NCBI RefSeq assembly: GCF_015206895.1
Contig: NZ_JADEXU010000067.1
Span: forward strand, 1-40,694
DNA length: 40,694 nt
Reading direction: 5' to 3'
Source of the DNA: Nostoc sp. LEGE 12450
GTDB lineage: Bacteria > Cyanobacteriota > Cyanobacteriia > Cyanobacteriales > Nostocaceae
Below, piece by piece: positions 9,801 to 16,837 of the stretch. Numbering within the stretch: position 1 is the stretch's first letter; each line of letters starts with the position of its first letter. Position numbers and translations under genes: made by a program. The notes under the pieces were generated by a model, which was given only the letters and a program-made list of their open reading frames with translations, searched no databases and was not told the origin of the DNA.

Positions 9801-9910
9801 TCGTAGCTAAGATTCCGCCCCTTCCGCTCCATGTAAGTACCGTCATCGAAAAGAAAAAAATTTTCCAAAAAGTTCTGTGCTTTCCCAAGCCAGACATCTT
9901 TCCCAAGCAC
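6839..9910 (-). CDS. NACHT-domain STAND ATPase with C-terminal HEAT repeats
   Basis: A 1023-residue signal-transduction ATPase. Residues about 1-200 form a winged-helix-like, Trp/Leu-rich region without a recognised enzyme; about 180-230 matches the segment that precedes NACHT modules in cyanobacterial proteins. The NACHT core has Walker A GEPGAGKTT at about 279 and Walker B VWLLLDAADEM at about 350, followed by a helical region. Residues about 722-962 are seven HEAT-like repeats of 35 residues (AIAALVELIGKPQL pattern), the probable ligand sensor. Related bacterial NACHT proteins act in antiphage defence; that role here is inference. The frame opens at GTG 9910; ATG 9832 (MERKGRN) is an alternative, since repeated 10-bp motifs overlap the first codons. 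Confidence 0.9.
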   Translation of the reverse strand: MLGKDVWLGKAQNFLENFFLFDDGTYMERKGRNLSYDAGRKQAEILLRALLSFVEESEESKDCKADWQAGTELWVTHSTLEGLAELTKKYNDSLDAEAIRNALNCLISLKIIEDKRGQTNAKTRTNSKVWLFALNFPSIDKETNLNWLFKQGGEWDKCREAQKNKSGKVSKIAEEKSQGVDWQEICGAMLEKHKRLTTNELLFADDEMKFELEAIHVPLALVERNKPKKCSEDISPEKGSQLYEPNYEEKQRFEHEAFLKQIIRYGVGKTQGHRIALIGEPGAGKTTQLQTIAFWILNNNLGLPIWISLADLQGKSVENYLLQDWLKNALEVVRVKEEQENTFADLFKNNRVWLLLDAADEMSSLQPLTEISQQLTGWVKNARVVLTCRVNVWEANANALENFETYRLLNFEYPQDVQEFIRGWFHNKDADKGERLWQELDKAERQRIQDLVKNPLRLALLCSTWQSSDKGLPETKAGLYQQFVEEFYKWKEKCFPTTEQQQEELNAALGRLAKRAIDQETSRFRLRHKFVREELGDAKQQNSLFWLALKLGWLNEVGLAAESPKEKVYAFYHTTFEEYFAALAIKNWDEFLNHVPDNPALGVYRIFAPQWKEVILLWLGREDVGREEKEEFIQTLVEFDDGCGEFSVIDKVTRGFYEFRAYFLAAAGVDEWKNSVNADAIVAEIVKWGFGEFKIEQNKWVQFLYPIEEGAKTALSQTNRIKAIAALVKLIGQLQLDDRTQWQVVSSLGQIGSGNQKAIAALMELIGKPQLNDYTRRLAAESLGEIDPGNQEAIAALVKLIGKPQLDDDTRWQVAESLGKIGTGNKEAIAALVELIGNPQLDDSTRLQAASSLGEINPGNQEAIAALVESIGDPQLDDSTRLQAASSLGEIDPGNQEAITALVELIGKPQLHNHTRWQVAKSLGQIDPGNQKAIDALVELIGKPQRHNPTRWQMAKSLGEIMAEEQMPGVVTVLKDYLSPETYKNDFRRFDNCYKVIWKCAQSMHYPAFYQAWHQQEKVKDGE
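7028..7744. repeat. Seven 105-bp coding repeats (HEAT array)
   Basis: Inside the NACHT gene, units begin at 7744, 7639, 7534, 7429, 7324, 7219 and 7114 (minus strand), each 105 bp except the shortened last. Several carry a HIP1 octamer at the same place in the unit. The units at 7220-7324 and 7325-7429 differ at only a few bases by eye, so this looks like a recent duplication or gene conversion rather than an ancient solenoid. Confidence 0.9.
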
Positions 9911-9952
9911 CCTATGTAGATTCTAAACGGCTTTTAATCAACGCTTGGGAAA
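9881..9952. promoter_or_regulatory. Three copies of a 10-bp motif at the NACHT gene start
   Basis: TTTCCCAAGC occurs at 9881-9890 and 9899-9908, and its reverse complement GCTTGGGAAA at 9943-9952. All three lie in the region between the NACHT gene and the divergent small gene at 10012, or in the first codons of the longest NACHT frame. The arrangement (direct pair at 18-bp spacing plus one inverted copy) suits a protein-binding operator. The binding protein is unknown. Confidence 0.45.
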
Positions 9953-10011
9953 TTTACTTGTCAATTAATCCCAACCTTAATCTCGATTTGAAATTGAGGT
10001 GAGGTAAATAA

Positions 10012-10269
10012 ATGAAAACTCAGCGCAAGCAAAGCCAAAGCACAGGTCAAAAGCTTTATCGCCAAATCATTACGATGTTGTTATTAATACAAACAATTTT
10101 AATTGGCGTAAATGCTGAGAACCGCATTCAGCAAGGAGACTCACAAATCGAGGTTTTAATGTGGATGATTAACCAGTGTATTCCAGTCCTGAAACAAGCC
10201 AGCAGTTTGCAAAATAAAAAACCCAAAAAGAGCTTGTTACCCAAACATCGCCGTTCTGAGGATCAATAG
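10012..10269 (+). CDS. Small basic membrane protein, unknown function
   Basis: An 85-residue protein that I do not recognise. It has a basic N-terminus (MKTQRKQ...), one hydrophobic segment (about residues 21-34, ITMLLLIQTILIG) that may be a signal anchor or transmembrane helix, a short amphipathic stretch and a Lys/Arg-rich tail. The start is supported by a strong GAGGTGAGG ribosome binding site 8-10 bases upstream. It is divergent from the NACHT ATPase, with 101 bp between the open frames, and is followed by a hairpin. A functional link with the NACHT protein is possible but only from position. Confidence 0.6.
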   Translation: MKTQRKQSQSTGQKLYRQIITMLLLIQTILIGVNAENRIQQGDSQIEVLMWMINQCIPVLKQASSLQNKKPKKSLLPKHRRSEDQ

Positions 10270-10276
10270 TATCATA

Positions 10277-10304
10277 AGCCCCTCTTTGCAAGCAAAAAGG
10301 GGCT
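10277..10304 (+). terminator. Hairpin after the small membrane protein gene
   Basis: AGCCCCT pairs with AGGGGCT across an inner, nearly complementary CTTTGC/GCAAAA. It begins eight bases after the stop codon at 10269. No U-run follows, so termination efficiency is uncertain. Confidence 0.5.
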
Positions 10305-10397
10305 GTGGCTATACTTGGTTGTTACAAGAATCCGGTTTAATTGCATGAAAAAATCTAATACCAATTTAATTAATGATTGCAATACATCCTTGGTTTA

Positions 10398-10422
10398 AGA
10401 CGCGATGAATCGCGTCTCTACA
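10398..10422. repeat. Dispersed palindromic repeat copy
   Basis: AGACGCGATGAATCGCGTCT followed by CTACA; the arms AGACGCGAT and ATCGCGTCT are complementary. It is inverted relative to the copy at 10501, so the two could form a larger cruciform around the intervening 80 bases. Confidence 0.8.
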
Positions 10423-10500
10423 ATATGGTCTATTTGTGACACGTTTCTCGATTGCGTGCAATTCGGTTTGCATCGGGTTTTTTGATCAAAATTAACGCTT

Positions 10501-10528
10501 TGTAGAGACGGCGATTTATCGCGTCTCT
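10501..10528. repeat. Dispersed palindromic repeat copy
   Basis: TGTAGAGACGGCGATTTATC followed by GCGTCTCT; the same 26-base core occurs unchanged at 21043 and 29076. It abuts the minisatellite that starts at 10533. Confidence 0.82.
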
Positions 10529-10532
10529 CTTG

Positions 10533-10763
10533 TTCGTCCACAACACGAGCTTATTCGTCCAGAACACAAGCCTATTCGTCCAGAACACAAGCCTATTCGT
10601 TCAGAACACGAGCTTATTCGTTCAGAACACGAGCTTATTCGTTTAGAACACGAGCTTATTCGTTCAGAACACGAGCTTATTCGTTTAGAACACGAGCTTA
10701 TTCGTTCAGAACACGAGCTTATTCGTTCAGAACACGAGCTTATTCGTTCAGAACACAAGTTTA
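10533..10763. repeat. 21-bp minisatellite, 11 units
   Basis: Eleven head-to-tail copies of a 21-base unit with consensus TTCGTTCAGAACACGAGCTT plus A, without spacers. Variants sit in blocks: CCA and AAGCC types at the left end, C/T exchange at one position in the middle, a degenerate last unit. Since 21 is a multiple of three, all three forward frames and one reverse frame stay open through the array (seven-residue periods such as RSEHELI forward, CSERISS reverse). None has a convincing ATG and ribosome binding site, so I treat it as non-coding. Confidence 0.9.
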
Positions 10764-10896
10764 TTGTCGTGTAATTACTGAGCTATCAATCCAATCTTAT
10801 TACAAAAAACACCTTATTTTGCAAGTTTTACTGAACCACTATATTGTCCCATTGAGACACTCTAGAGAGATAAAGTTTAGTAAAAAGTCTGCATTG

Positions 10897-11289
10897 ATGC
10901 CACGCCAAAAAAGAAGCTCTACCGTGCTAGAAAAAACCGAACAGAGAGTAATCGGATTTAAATCGATTAATTCCAGCCTCGACTTTGGTGATTCCATCAG
11001 CTTAAACCATTTAACCGAGTTAACCGGGCAACTCCGCAGCCAGATTGACCAGTATAATATGATGCTGACTGCCATTGACACTGCAAAGGCAGAAATAGAA
11101 ACCCTTGAAAAGACCATTCGGGAAACCTCAGAACGCTTGGTCAGTGGTGTGGCGTTGAAGTATGGCAAAGACAGCCGGGAATACGAAATGACAGGCGGAG
11201 TACGCAAGAGCGATCGCATTCGCAAAGCCACTATCACCCGGTTAAAATCCACCGCAGACTCAAAAGCAGCTTCTACACAGACGGCGTAA
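10897..11289 (+). CDS. Conserved coiled-coil protein, unknown function
   Basis: A 130-residue protein that resembles hypothetical proteins of filamentous cyanobacteria; no enzymatic motif is visible. A basic N-terminus (MPRQKRSS) precedes a long helical region with heptad character (about residues 42-90, LTELTGQLRSQIDQYNMML onward) and a conserved-looking tail YGKDSREYEMTGGVRKSDRI. The frame extends upstream to a TTG at 10819, but the ATG at 10897 is preferred because the upstream stretch is low in coding character. A clear hairpin terminator follows. The gene stands alone after the minisatellite. Confidence 0.75.
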   Translation: MPRQKRSSTVLEKTEQRVIGFKSINSSLDFGDSISLNHLTELTGQLRSQIDQYNMMLTAIDTAKAEIETLEKTIRETSERLVSGVALKYGKDSREYEMTGGVRKSDRIRKATITRLKSTADSKAASTQTA

Positions 11290-11302
11290 TGAGCAACAAG
11301 TA

Positions 11303-11327
11303 GGCATCATTCACCCTGAATGATGCC
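11303..11327 (+). terminator. Intrinsic terminator
   Basis: GGCATCATTCA pairs perfectly with TGAATGATGCC (11-bp stem, CCC loop), followed by CATTATTTT. It starts 14 bases after the stop codon of the coiled-coil protein gene. Confidence 0.8.
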
Positions 11328-11488
11328 CATTATTTTGCAGACGATTCAGTGTTGAATTAGCTTTAAACCACAGGGAACATCAAGATTCCTAACACTCCCA
11401 AGTTGAAGTGTCACTAGTGAGAATACTATTTAAAGTAGGCATTCCATTAGTAGAAACTACCCTTAAAAAATAGTGTGAGGTTGGAGTA

Positions 11489-11869
11489 ATGGATAAGCAG
11501 CATCGGTACTTGCAAATCGCCCTTGTTGTTGTTGGAATTGCTTTTCTCCTGATCTATCCGTTGATGAATATCTGGCCATCGGGCTGGTCATGGCAACCAG
11601 GTCAACACGAATACGAACAGATGATCGTTGGCATTTATGGGACGCTCGGTGTATTTTTACTACGGGCTTCTCGAGAACCAGAAGCGCATCTCAGTTTAAT
11701 CTGGTTCACCGTCTGGTCGAGTTTTGTTCACGCACTGATCATGGCAGTACAGGCAGTGATTGAGCCTGCGGAACATGGACATCTCGTTGGCGACATTCCA
11801 GCATTGATCTTGGTGGCAATTGTCCTTGGTTTCCTAGCGTCACGCGAAGTAGTGTCAGTGCATGAATGA
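11489..11869 (+). CDS. DUF6632 family membrane protein
   Basis: A 126-residue protein with about four hydrophobic helices (roughly residues 8-26, 46-60, 68-86 and 101-116). It matches the pattern I know from DUF6632 proteins: YEQMIVGIYGTLGVFLLRA, then LIWFTVWSSFVHALIMAVQ, then a GDIPALILVA segment near the end. The function of the family is unknown. The ATG at 11489 follows a GGAG element at good spacing (GTTGGAGTAATG). No operon partner is present. Confidence 0.82.
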   Translation: MDKQHRYLQIALVVVGIAFLLIYPLMNIWPSGWSWQPGQHEYEQMIVGIYGTLGVFLLRASREPEAHLSLIWFTVWSSFVHALIMAVQAVIEPAEHGHLVGDIPALILVAIVLGFLASREVVSVHE

Positions 11870-11921
11870 GCGTGACATAACAAATCATTTGAATTTTTCC
11901 CTTTTCGATGCGATCGCAGTT

Positions 11922-12509
11922 TTATTCCTCAATCAACTCAAAATCAACCCGTTCATAAATATCACGCAAGGTAATTTGAAAATCGATAGAATCTAAGACT
12001 AAAAGTGCATCTTCACCTTCATATTCCTTAAAAATCCATTGACCTTCTGCTTGCTTTGCAAATTGTTCTACAGCAAAACTATACTGGTCAATCATAATAT
12101 ATTCCTGAAAACCAGGAATTGAACGATAATATTTAAACTTATCTGTTTTGTCATAATTTTTAGTTGAATTTGATAAGACTTCAACAATTAATAATGGATT
12201 AGTGATAATTGTTTTACCTGTTCCCTCATAAATAGGCTTACCTTTGATGACCATAACATCAGGATAAGTATTAATGCGATAACGAGGTATTGATAATTTA
12301 ACATCGCCTATGTAAATCTCATAATCTTGTCCTTGCACAGTCAGGGGAAACTTGCGACAAAAATTAAGTGCAATTTTGTTGTGATTAGTTGTTCCCCCTG
12401 TCATAGGTATAATTTCTCCGTCTCTGTATTCATTTTTATATTCAGCTTTTTCTTCTAATTCCAAATATTCTTCAGGGGTGTAGTAACGCTTTTCTGTTTG
12501 TAAAACCAT
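11922..12509 (-). CDS. Uma2 family (DUF820) putative endonuclease
   Basis: A 195-residue protein of the Uma2 family, which has a PD-(D/E)XK nuclease fold and is greatly expanded in cyanobacteria; a biological role is not established. It opens with the family signature YTPEEYLELEEKAEYKNEY and carries the acidic active-site candidates D84 (TYPDVMVIKG) and E110 (PLLIVEVLSNST). The frame extends 44 codons further upstream, but those codons look unlike protein and the family starts at the MVLQTEKRYYT methionine at 12509. It is divergent from the isopentenyl-diphosphate isomerase gene. Confidence 0.9.
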   Translation of the reverse strand: MVLQTEKRYYTPEEYLELEEKAEYKNEYRDGEIIPMTGGTTNHNKIALNFCRKFPLTVQGQDYEIYIGDVKLSIPRYRINTYPDVMVIKGKPIYEGTGKTIITNPLLIVEVLSNSTKNYDKTDKFKYYRSIPGFQEYIMIDQYSFAVEQFAKQAEGQWIFKEYEGEDALLVLDSIDFQITLRDIYERVDFELIEE

Positions 12510-12662
12510 ATTAATTAACTCACAAAATGGGGTAATGGTTCTGTTATCAATAGCGTAACGTACCCTAAAGATAGCGAAAATAAATATTTTTGTTATACAA
12601 ATACAGTTGCAGACAATGTAACAATAGCGATCGCAACCCAATCTTTTTAGTCATACCCACCA

Positions 12663-13712
12663 GTGAACGCCCCTACCAACATCTCTGCACAAACTCAGAA
12701 TCGCAAAGCCGATCACATTCGGATCTGTTTAGAGGAAGATGTTCAGTCTCATCAAATCACCAATGGACTGGAACGTTATCGTTTCATCCATTCTTGCTTA
12801 CCCGAACTGAACCATGACGATATTGATATCAGTACAGCTTTCCTGGGGAAACACCTTGGCGCACCCTTGTTAATTTCTTCCATGACTGGTGGAACAGAAC
12901 AAGCCGCAATTCTTAATCAACGTTTGGCCCAAGTCGCGCAACATTACAAAATTGCAATGGGTGTCGGTTCCCAACGGGTAGCAGTAGAAAAACCCCAAGT
13001 GGCTGATAGTTTTGCTGTCCGCAAGTATGCGCCCGATGTTCTGCTATTTGCGAATCTGGGAGCTGTGCAACTTAACTATAAGTACGGCTTGGATGAATGT
13101 CTGCGGGTAGTTGATATCCTAGAAGCTGATGCCCTGATTTTACACATTAACCCTCTACAAGAGTGTATCCAACCCAAAGGTGATACTAATTTCCGGGGTT
13201 TGCTTGACAAGATTTCTACATTATGTTCTAAATTGCCAGTACCAGTGATTGCAAAGGAAGTTGGTAACGGCATTTCAGCAGTGATCGCCAACAAACTCAT
13301 TGCCGCCGGAGTAGCAGCAATTGATGTCGCTGGCGCAGGGGGTACTTCTTGGGCAAAGGTCGAAAGCGAACGGGCAGAAAATCCCTTACAACGTCGCTTA
13401 GGGAAGACTTTTGCCGATTGGGGTTTATCGACAGCAGAGTGTATTACAACAATTAGAGCGATCGCTCCAAATGTGCCTTTAATTGCTTCAGGAGGTTTGC
13501 GTCATGGATTGGATGTTGCAACCGCGATCGCCTTGGGAGCAGATATAGCTGGTTTAGCAATGCCTTTTTTGCAAGCAGCAGCAATATCAGAGACAGCAGT
13601 TGCAGAACTTGCTGAAGTATTAATCGCCGAAATCACCACAGTCTTATTCTGCACTGGCAACGCTACCTTGTATCAGTTAAAGCACTCTGGCAGTTTACAG
13701 CGCATAGAATAA
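12663..13712 (+). CDS. fni: Isopentenyl-diphosphate delta-isomerase, type 2 (FMN-dependent)
   Basis: A 349-residue flavoprotein that interconverts isopentenyl and dimethylallyl diphosphate, feeding carotenoids, phytol and quinones. Type 2 features seen: [14 protein letters not shown] at residues 14-27, [10 protein letters not shown] for phosphate/FMN contacts, [26 protein letters not shown] with the conserved Gln/Glu, and the TIM-barrel FMN-binding end [18 protein letters not shown]. The start is GTG at 12663; the N-terminus fits family length (about 340-350). Cyanobacteria use this type instead of the Mg-dependent type 1 enzyme. The gene is separated by 70 bp and a heptamer repeat from sppA on the same strand. 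Confidence 0.96.
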   Translation: MNAPTNISAQTQNRKADHIRICLEEDVQSHQITNGLERYRFIHSCLPELNHDDIDISTAFLGKHLGAPLLISSMTGGTEQAAILNQRLAQVAQHYKIAMGVGSQRVAVEKPQVADSFAVRKYAPDVLLFANLGAVQLNYKYGLDECLRVVDILEADALILHINPLQECIQPKGDTNFRGLLDKISTLCSKLPVPVIAKEVGNGISAVIANKLIAAGVAAIDVAGAGGTSWAKVESERAENPLQRRLGKTFADWGLSTAECITTIRAIAPNVPLIASGGLRHGLDVATAIALGADIAGLAMPFLQAAAISETAVAELAEVLIAEITTVLFCTGNATLYQLKHSGSLQRIE

Positions 13713-13750
13713 ATTAAGTAGGTCATTCAGTCCTTTATCAATGCCCCATG

Positions 13751-13785
13751 CCCAATTCCCAATTCCCAATAACTAATAACTAATG
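13751..13785. repeat. Heptamer short tandem repeat running into the sppA start codon
   Basis: Five seven-base units: CCCAATT, CCCAATT, CCCAATA, ACTAATA, ACTAATG. The final ATG is the sppA start codon at 13783-13785. It replaces the usual ribosome binding site position. Confidence 0.85.
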
Positions 13786-15615
13786 CGTAATTTTATCAAA
13801 CAAACTTTTGCTAGTTTAGTTGGCACATTATTAGGACTAATTATTTTTGGTGGTCTAGGAACCACTGGACTATTGTTGCTAATATTCGCTGCTAGCTCGA
13901 AAGATACAGGGCCAAATGTAAAAGATAAGTCAGTGTTGGTTTTTGACTTGTCGATGAAAATTACTGATAGCGAACCTAGTTCTGACGAACTGTTTCAAAA
14001 CACAATATCAGGGGTGGATGATGAAAGAATGGCACTCCGCAAAGTTGTAGAAACTTTGGAAAAAGCACGACGCGATCCGCGAATTGTTGGGATCTACCTC
14101 GATTCAACTAGCGCTAGTCAAGCTGGTAACGTCGGCTATGCCTCCCTTAAAGAAATTCGAAAAGCGCTGGAGGAGTTTCGCGCTTCTGGGAAAAAGATTG
14201 TGGCTTATGGCAGTGATTGGAGTGAAAAGGAATATTACCTGAGTTCAGTGGCAGATTCTATTGTGCTTAATCCTTTGGGAATGATGGAAGTTAACGGTTT
14301 GAGTTCACAACCGATGTTCTTAGCGGGTGCATTACAGAAGTACGGTATTGGTGTGCAAGTCGTGCGAGTGGGTAAATTCAAAGGTGCTGTAGAACCGTTC
14401 ATCCTCACAAAATTGAGTCCAGAAAACCGCGAACAAACTCAGAAATTGTTAGATGATGTTTGGGGAGAGTGGCGCACTACTGTAGGTGCAAGTCGGAAAA
14501 TTGAACCTAACCAGTTGCAAGCGATCGCAGATAATCAGGCGCTACTAGAAGCTACACAAGCCAAAACCAACGGTTTAGTCGATCGAGTAGCATACCCTGA
14601 TGAAGTGGTGAGTGACCTCAAAAAGTTGACAAATAGCGATAAAGACGACAAAACATTCCGGCAAATTAACCTAAATAGCTACGCAGAAGTTTCTGGCAAA
14701 TCTTTGGGTGTAGAACGTAGCTCAAAAAATCAAATTGCCGTTGTTTATGCTGAGGGTGAGATTGTCGATGGTAAAGGTGATGCTGGACAAGTAGGAGGCG
14801 ATCGCTTTGCCAAAATATTCAGCAAACTCCGACAAGATAAGGATGTGAAAGCTGTTGTATTACGGATTAATAGTCCTGGTGGAAGCGCTACCGCATCTGA
14901 AGTCATGCAGCGAGAGGTGAAATTAACCCGTGAGGCCAAACCTGTTGTAGTCTCAATGGGTGATGTCGCCGCCTCTGGTGGTTATTGGATTGCTAGCGAC
15001 TCAAATCGCATTTTTGCCGAACCAAATACTATTACAGGTTCCATAGGTGTATTTGGAGTGCTATTTAATGGTGCAAAGCTGGCTAATGATAACGGCATTA
15101 CTTGGGATTCGGTGAAAACTGGAACCTATGCTGATAGTCAAACAGTTTCGCGTCCAAAATCGCCTCAAGAGTTGGCACTTTATCAACGTAGTGTTAACCG
15201 CATTTATAATATGTTTCTGAATAAAGTTTCTCAAGGTCGGAAACTCCCAGAACAAAAAGTTGCAGAAATTGCCCAAGGAAGGGTTTGGTCAGGTGTGGCG
15301 GCGAAGGAAATTGGTTTAGTGGATGAAATTGGTGGTTTGAATAGTGCGATCGCTTATGCTGTCAAAGAAGCGAAACTAGGAGAAGACTGGGAAGTGCAAG
15401 AATATCCTCGCACTAGCAGTTTCGGAGAACGCTTTTTTGGGCGTGCAACTGAAGAGGCGCGGACTGCTTTAGGAATTGAAGCGGCGCAACTAAAACCATC
15501 CAATCCATTGACTACTGAATTTCAGAAACTGCAACAGGAAGTAGAGATCCTGCAAAAAATGAACGATCCACAGGGGGTTTATGCCCGTTTGCCTTTCAAC
15601 TTGAAAATTGATTGA
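13783..15615 (+). CDS. sppA: Signal peptide peptidase SppA, long form (protease IV)
   Basis: A 610-residue membrane serine protease that degrades cleaved signal peptides; in cyanobacteria SppA-type enzymes have also been linked to light acclimation. One N-terminal transmembrane helix (about residues 8-35) is followed by tandem SppA domains typical of the 67-kDa form. The Ser/Lys dyad is recognisable: K200 in GKFKGAVEPF and S398 in GDVAASGGYWIAS, matching the positions used by the E. coli enzyme. INSPGGSATASEVM near 366 is the family signature for substrate binding. A hairpin terminator follows. Translation begins at an ATG that is the last triplet of a heptamer repeat. Confidence 0.95.
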   Translation: MRNFIKQTFASLVGTLLGLIIFGGLGTTGLLLLIFAASSKDTGPNVKDKSVLVFDLSMKITDSEPSSDELFQNTISGVDDERMALRKVVETLEKARRDPRIVGIYLDSTSASQAGNVGYASLKEIRKALEEFRASGKKIVAYGSDWSEKEYYLSSVADSIVLNPLGMMEVNGLSSQPMFLAGALQKYGIGVQVVRVGKFKGAVEPFILTKLSPENREQTQKLLDDVWGEWRTTVGASRKIEPNQLQAIADNQALLEATQAKTNGLVDRVAYPDEVVSDLKKLTNSDKDDKTFRQINLNSYAEVSGKSLGVERSSKNQIAVVYAEGEIVDGKGDAGQVGGDRFAKIFSKLRQDKDVKAVVLRINSPGGSATASEVMQREVKLTREAKPVVVSMGDVAASGGYWIASDSNRIFAEPNTITGSIGVFGVLFNGAKLANDNGITWDSVKTGTYADSQTVSRPKSPQELALYQRSVNRIYNMFLNKVSQGRKLPEQKVAEIAQGRVWSGVAAKEIGLVDEIGGLNSAIAYAVKEAKLGEDWEVQEYPRTSSFGERFFGRATEEARTALGIEAAQLKPSNPLTTEFQKLQQEVEILQKMNDPQGVYARLPFNLKID

Positions 15616-15647
15616 CATCTTCACCGGATCTATCCAGCGATCATAAC

Positions 15648-15679
15648 GACAATGCCCTTGCGATCGTAAGGGCATTGTC
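15648..15679. terminator. Bidirectional hairpin terminator between sppA and the Rieske gene
   Basis: GACAATGCCCTT pairs with AAGGGCATTGTC (12-bp perfect stem); the loop GCGATCGT is a HIP1 variant. It lies between two convergent genes and can serve both. Confidence 0.8.
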
Positions 15680-15714
15680 ATCAATCTTCTAGACTTGATA
15701 CTGAGGAAAGTGCA

Positions 15715-16818
15715 TTAGGATTGGTAGTACTTCGACAAAACTTGATGGAAGTGAGAAATTCCATATTCAATGTCTGCAAGCTGAAGTACACCATAAGCTT
15801 TGGAGTGAACACTTGCTTGTAGCGATCGCACCACCCCAAAGTCTTCATTTAACACCCGCTCAAATTCAGGTCGAAATTCATCCTGCTTATAAGGAAATGC
15901 TTCAATCTGTGCTTTTGTTTGATAAATAAAAACCTCAAACTTAGTTTTTGTGGAAGATAAAGGAGTCAGCCGAAAAACTGAAACTTTGTCTCTTGCGGTA
16001 TTAATCATCATATTGGGAAAGATGAAGCCCTGGTAAGATTGTCCCCTTGGTTCTCCTGAAAAAGCAGGGTGATCTTTCACAAATTCATCATCTGTAAAAG
16101 GAACAAATATTTGATAGTGTCGCCCAGTTGGGGTGTAAATAATATTCTTCGGATCGAAACACTTTAAACTTTGGGCATGAACAACTGACAAGTGATAACA
16201 CTCTAGATAATTTTCAATGGGAAATTTCCAATTGGCTGGCTCTTCATAAAACCAGTGGTCAACCTGCTGAAGTTCCTGCCAACGGTGCTGATATTGCTCT
16301 AAGTAAGCTGAAAATCCAGCCAAATAACTTACTAGAGATTCCCCTTCTGCTTCTGAATGAACAAAGATAAAGCCGCCCCATGTCTCTACTCGTCCCTTAG
16401 CTAGATAGACAGCCGACTTATCTAAATTGGGAAAACACTCAGCGCGAGGTAAACCTTTAAGATTGCCTTCATAATTGAAGTTCCAACCATGATACGGACA
16501 ACGCACCCGTTGACAATGACCCTGCCCTTGCAACATCTGCGCTCCGCGATGCGGACAAACATTGTGCATCCCTCGCAATATGCCATTATGATCTCGAATC
16601 ACGAACATGGGCTGATCGCCAACTTGGCAAGTTAAATAATCCCCAGGATTAGGTAGATCGGATTCACGTCCTACAAACTGCCAGGTGTTACGCCAGATAG
16701 TTTGCTGCTCACAAGCAAAAATTTGCTCGCTAAAGTAGTAATCACCAGGTAGTCCAAATTTTGGTTTATTAGTATTAGGAGTTTCATCCACAAATGATGG
16801 ATGGGTGAAGATATTCAT
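15715..16818 (-). CDS. Rieske non-heme iron oxygenase, alpha-subunit type
   Basis: A 367-residue oxygenase with an N-terminal Rieske [2Fe-2S] domain (C88, H90, C107, H110 in CPH-x16-CPYH) and a C-terminal catalytic domain with the mononuclear iron site NYLECYHLSVVH (E206, H209, H214). Such enzymes hydroxylate or demethylate small molecules using electrons from a separate ferredoxin/reductase; none is encoded nearby. Overall it resembles choline/stachydrine-type monooxygenases more than ring dioxygenases, but the substrate is unknown. It is the second gene of an operon with the DUF3865 protein (19-bp gap), suggesting two successive oxidations of one compound. Confidence 0.92.
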   Translation of the reverse strand: MNIFTHPSFVDETPNTNKPKFGLPGDYYFSEQIFACEQQTIWRNTWQFVGRESDLPNPGDYLTCQVGDQPMFVIRDHNGILRGMHNVCPHRGAQMLQGQGHCQRVRCPYHGWNFNYEGNLKGLPRAECFPNLDKSAVYLAKGRVETWGGFIFVHSEAEGESLVSYLAGFSAYLEQYQHRWQELQQVDHWFYEEPANWKFPIENYLECYHLSVVHAQSLKCFDPKNIIYTPTGRHYQIFVPFTDDEFVKDHPAFSGEPRGQSYQGFIFPNMMINTARDKVSVFRLTPLSSTKTKFEVFIYQTKAQIEAFPYKQDEFRPEFERVLNEDFGVVRSLQASVHSKAYGVLQLADIEYGISHFHQVLSKYYQS

Positions 16819-16837
16819 AGTATTAAGTTCTATTTAA

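Noticed and set aside
10516..10758. Minus-strand open frame of CSERISS repeats
   Set aside because: It is open only because the 21-bp unit lacks stops in that frame; its start is a TTG with no ribosome binding site.
10533..10763. Possible CRISPR or replication iterons
   Set aside because: No spacers separate the units and no replication initiator gene is nearby.
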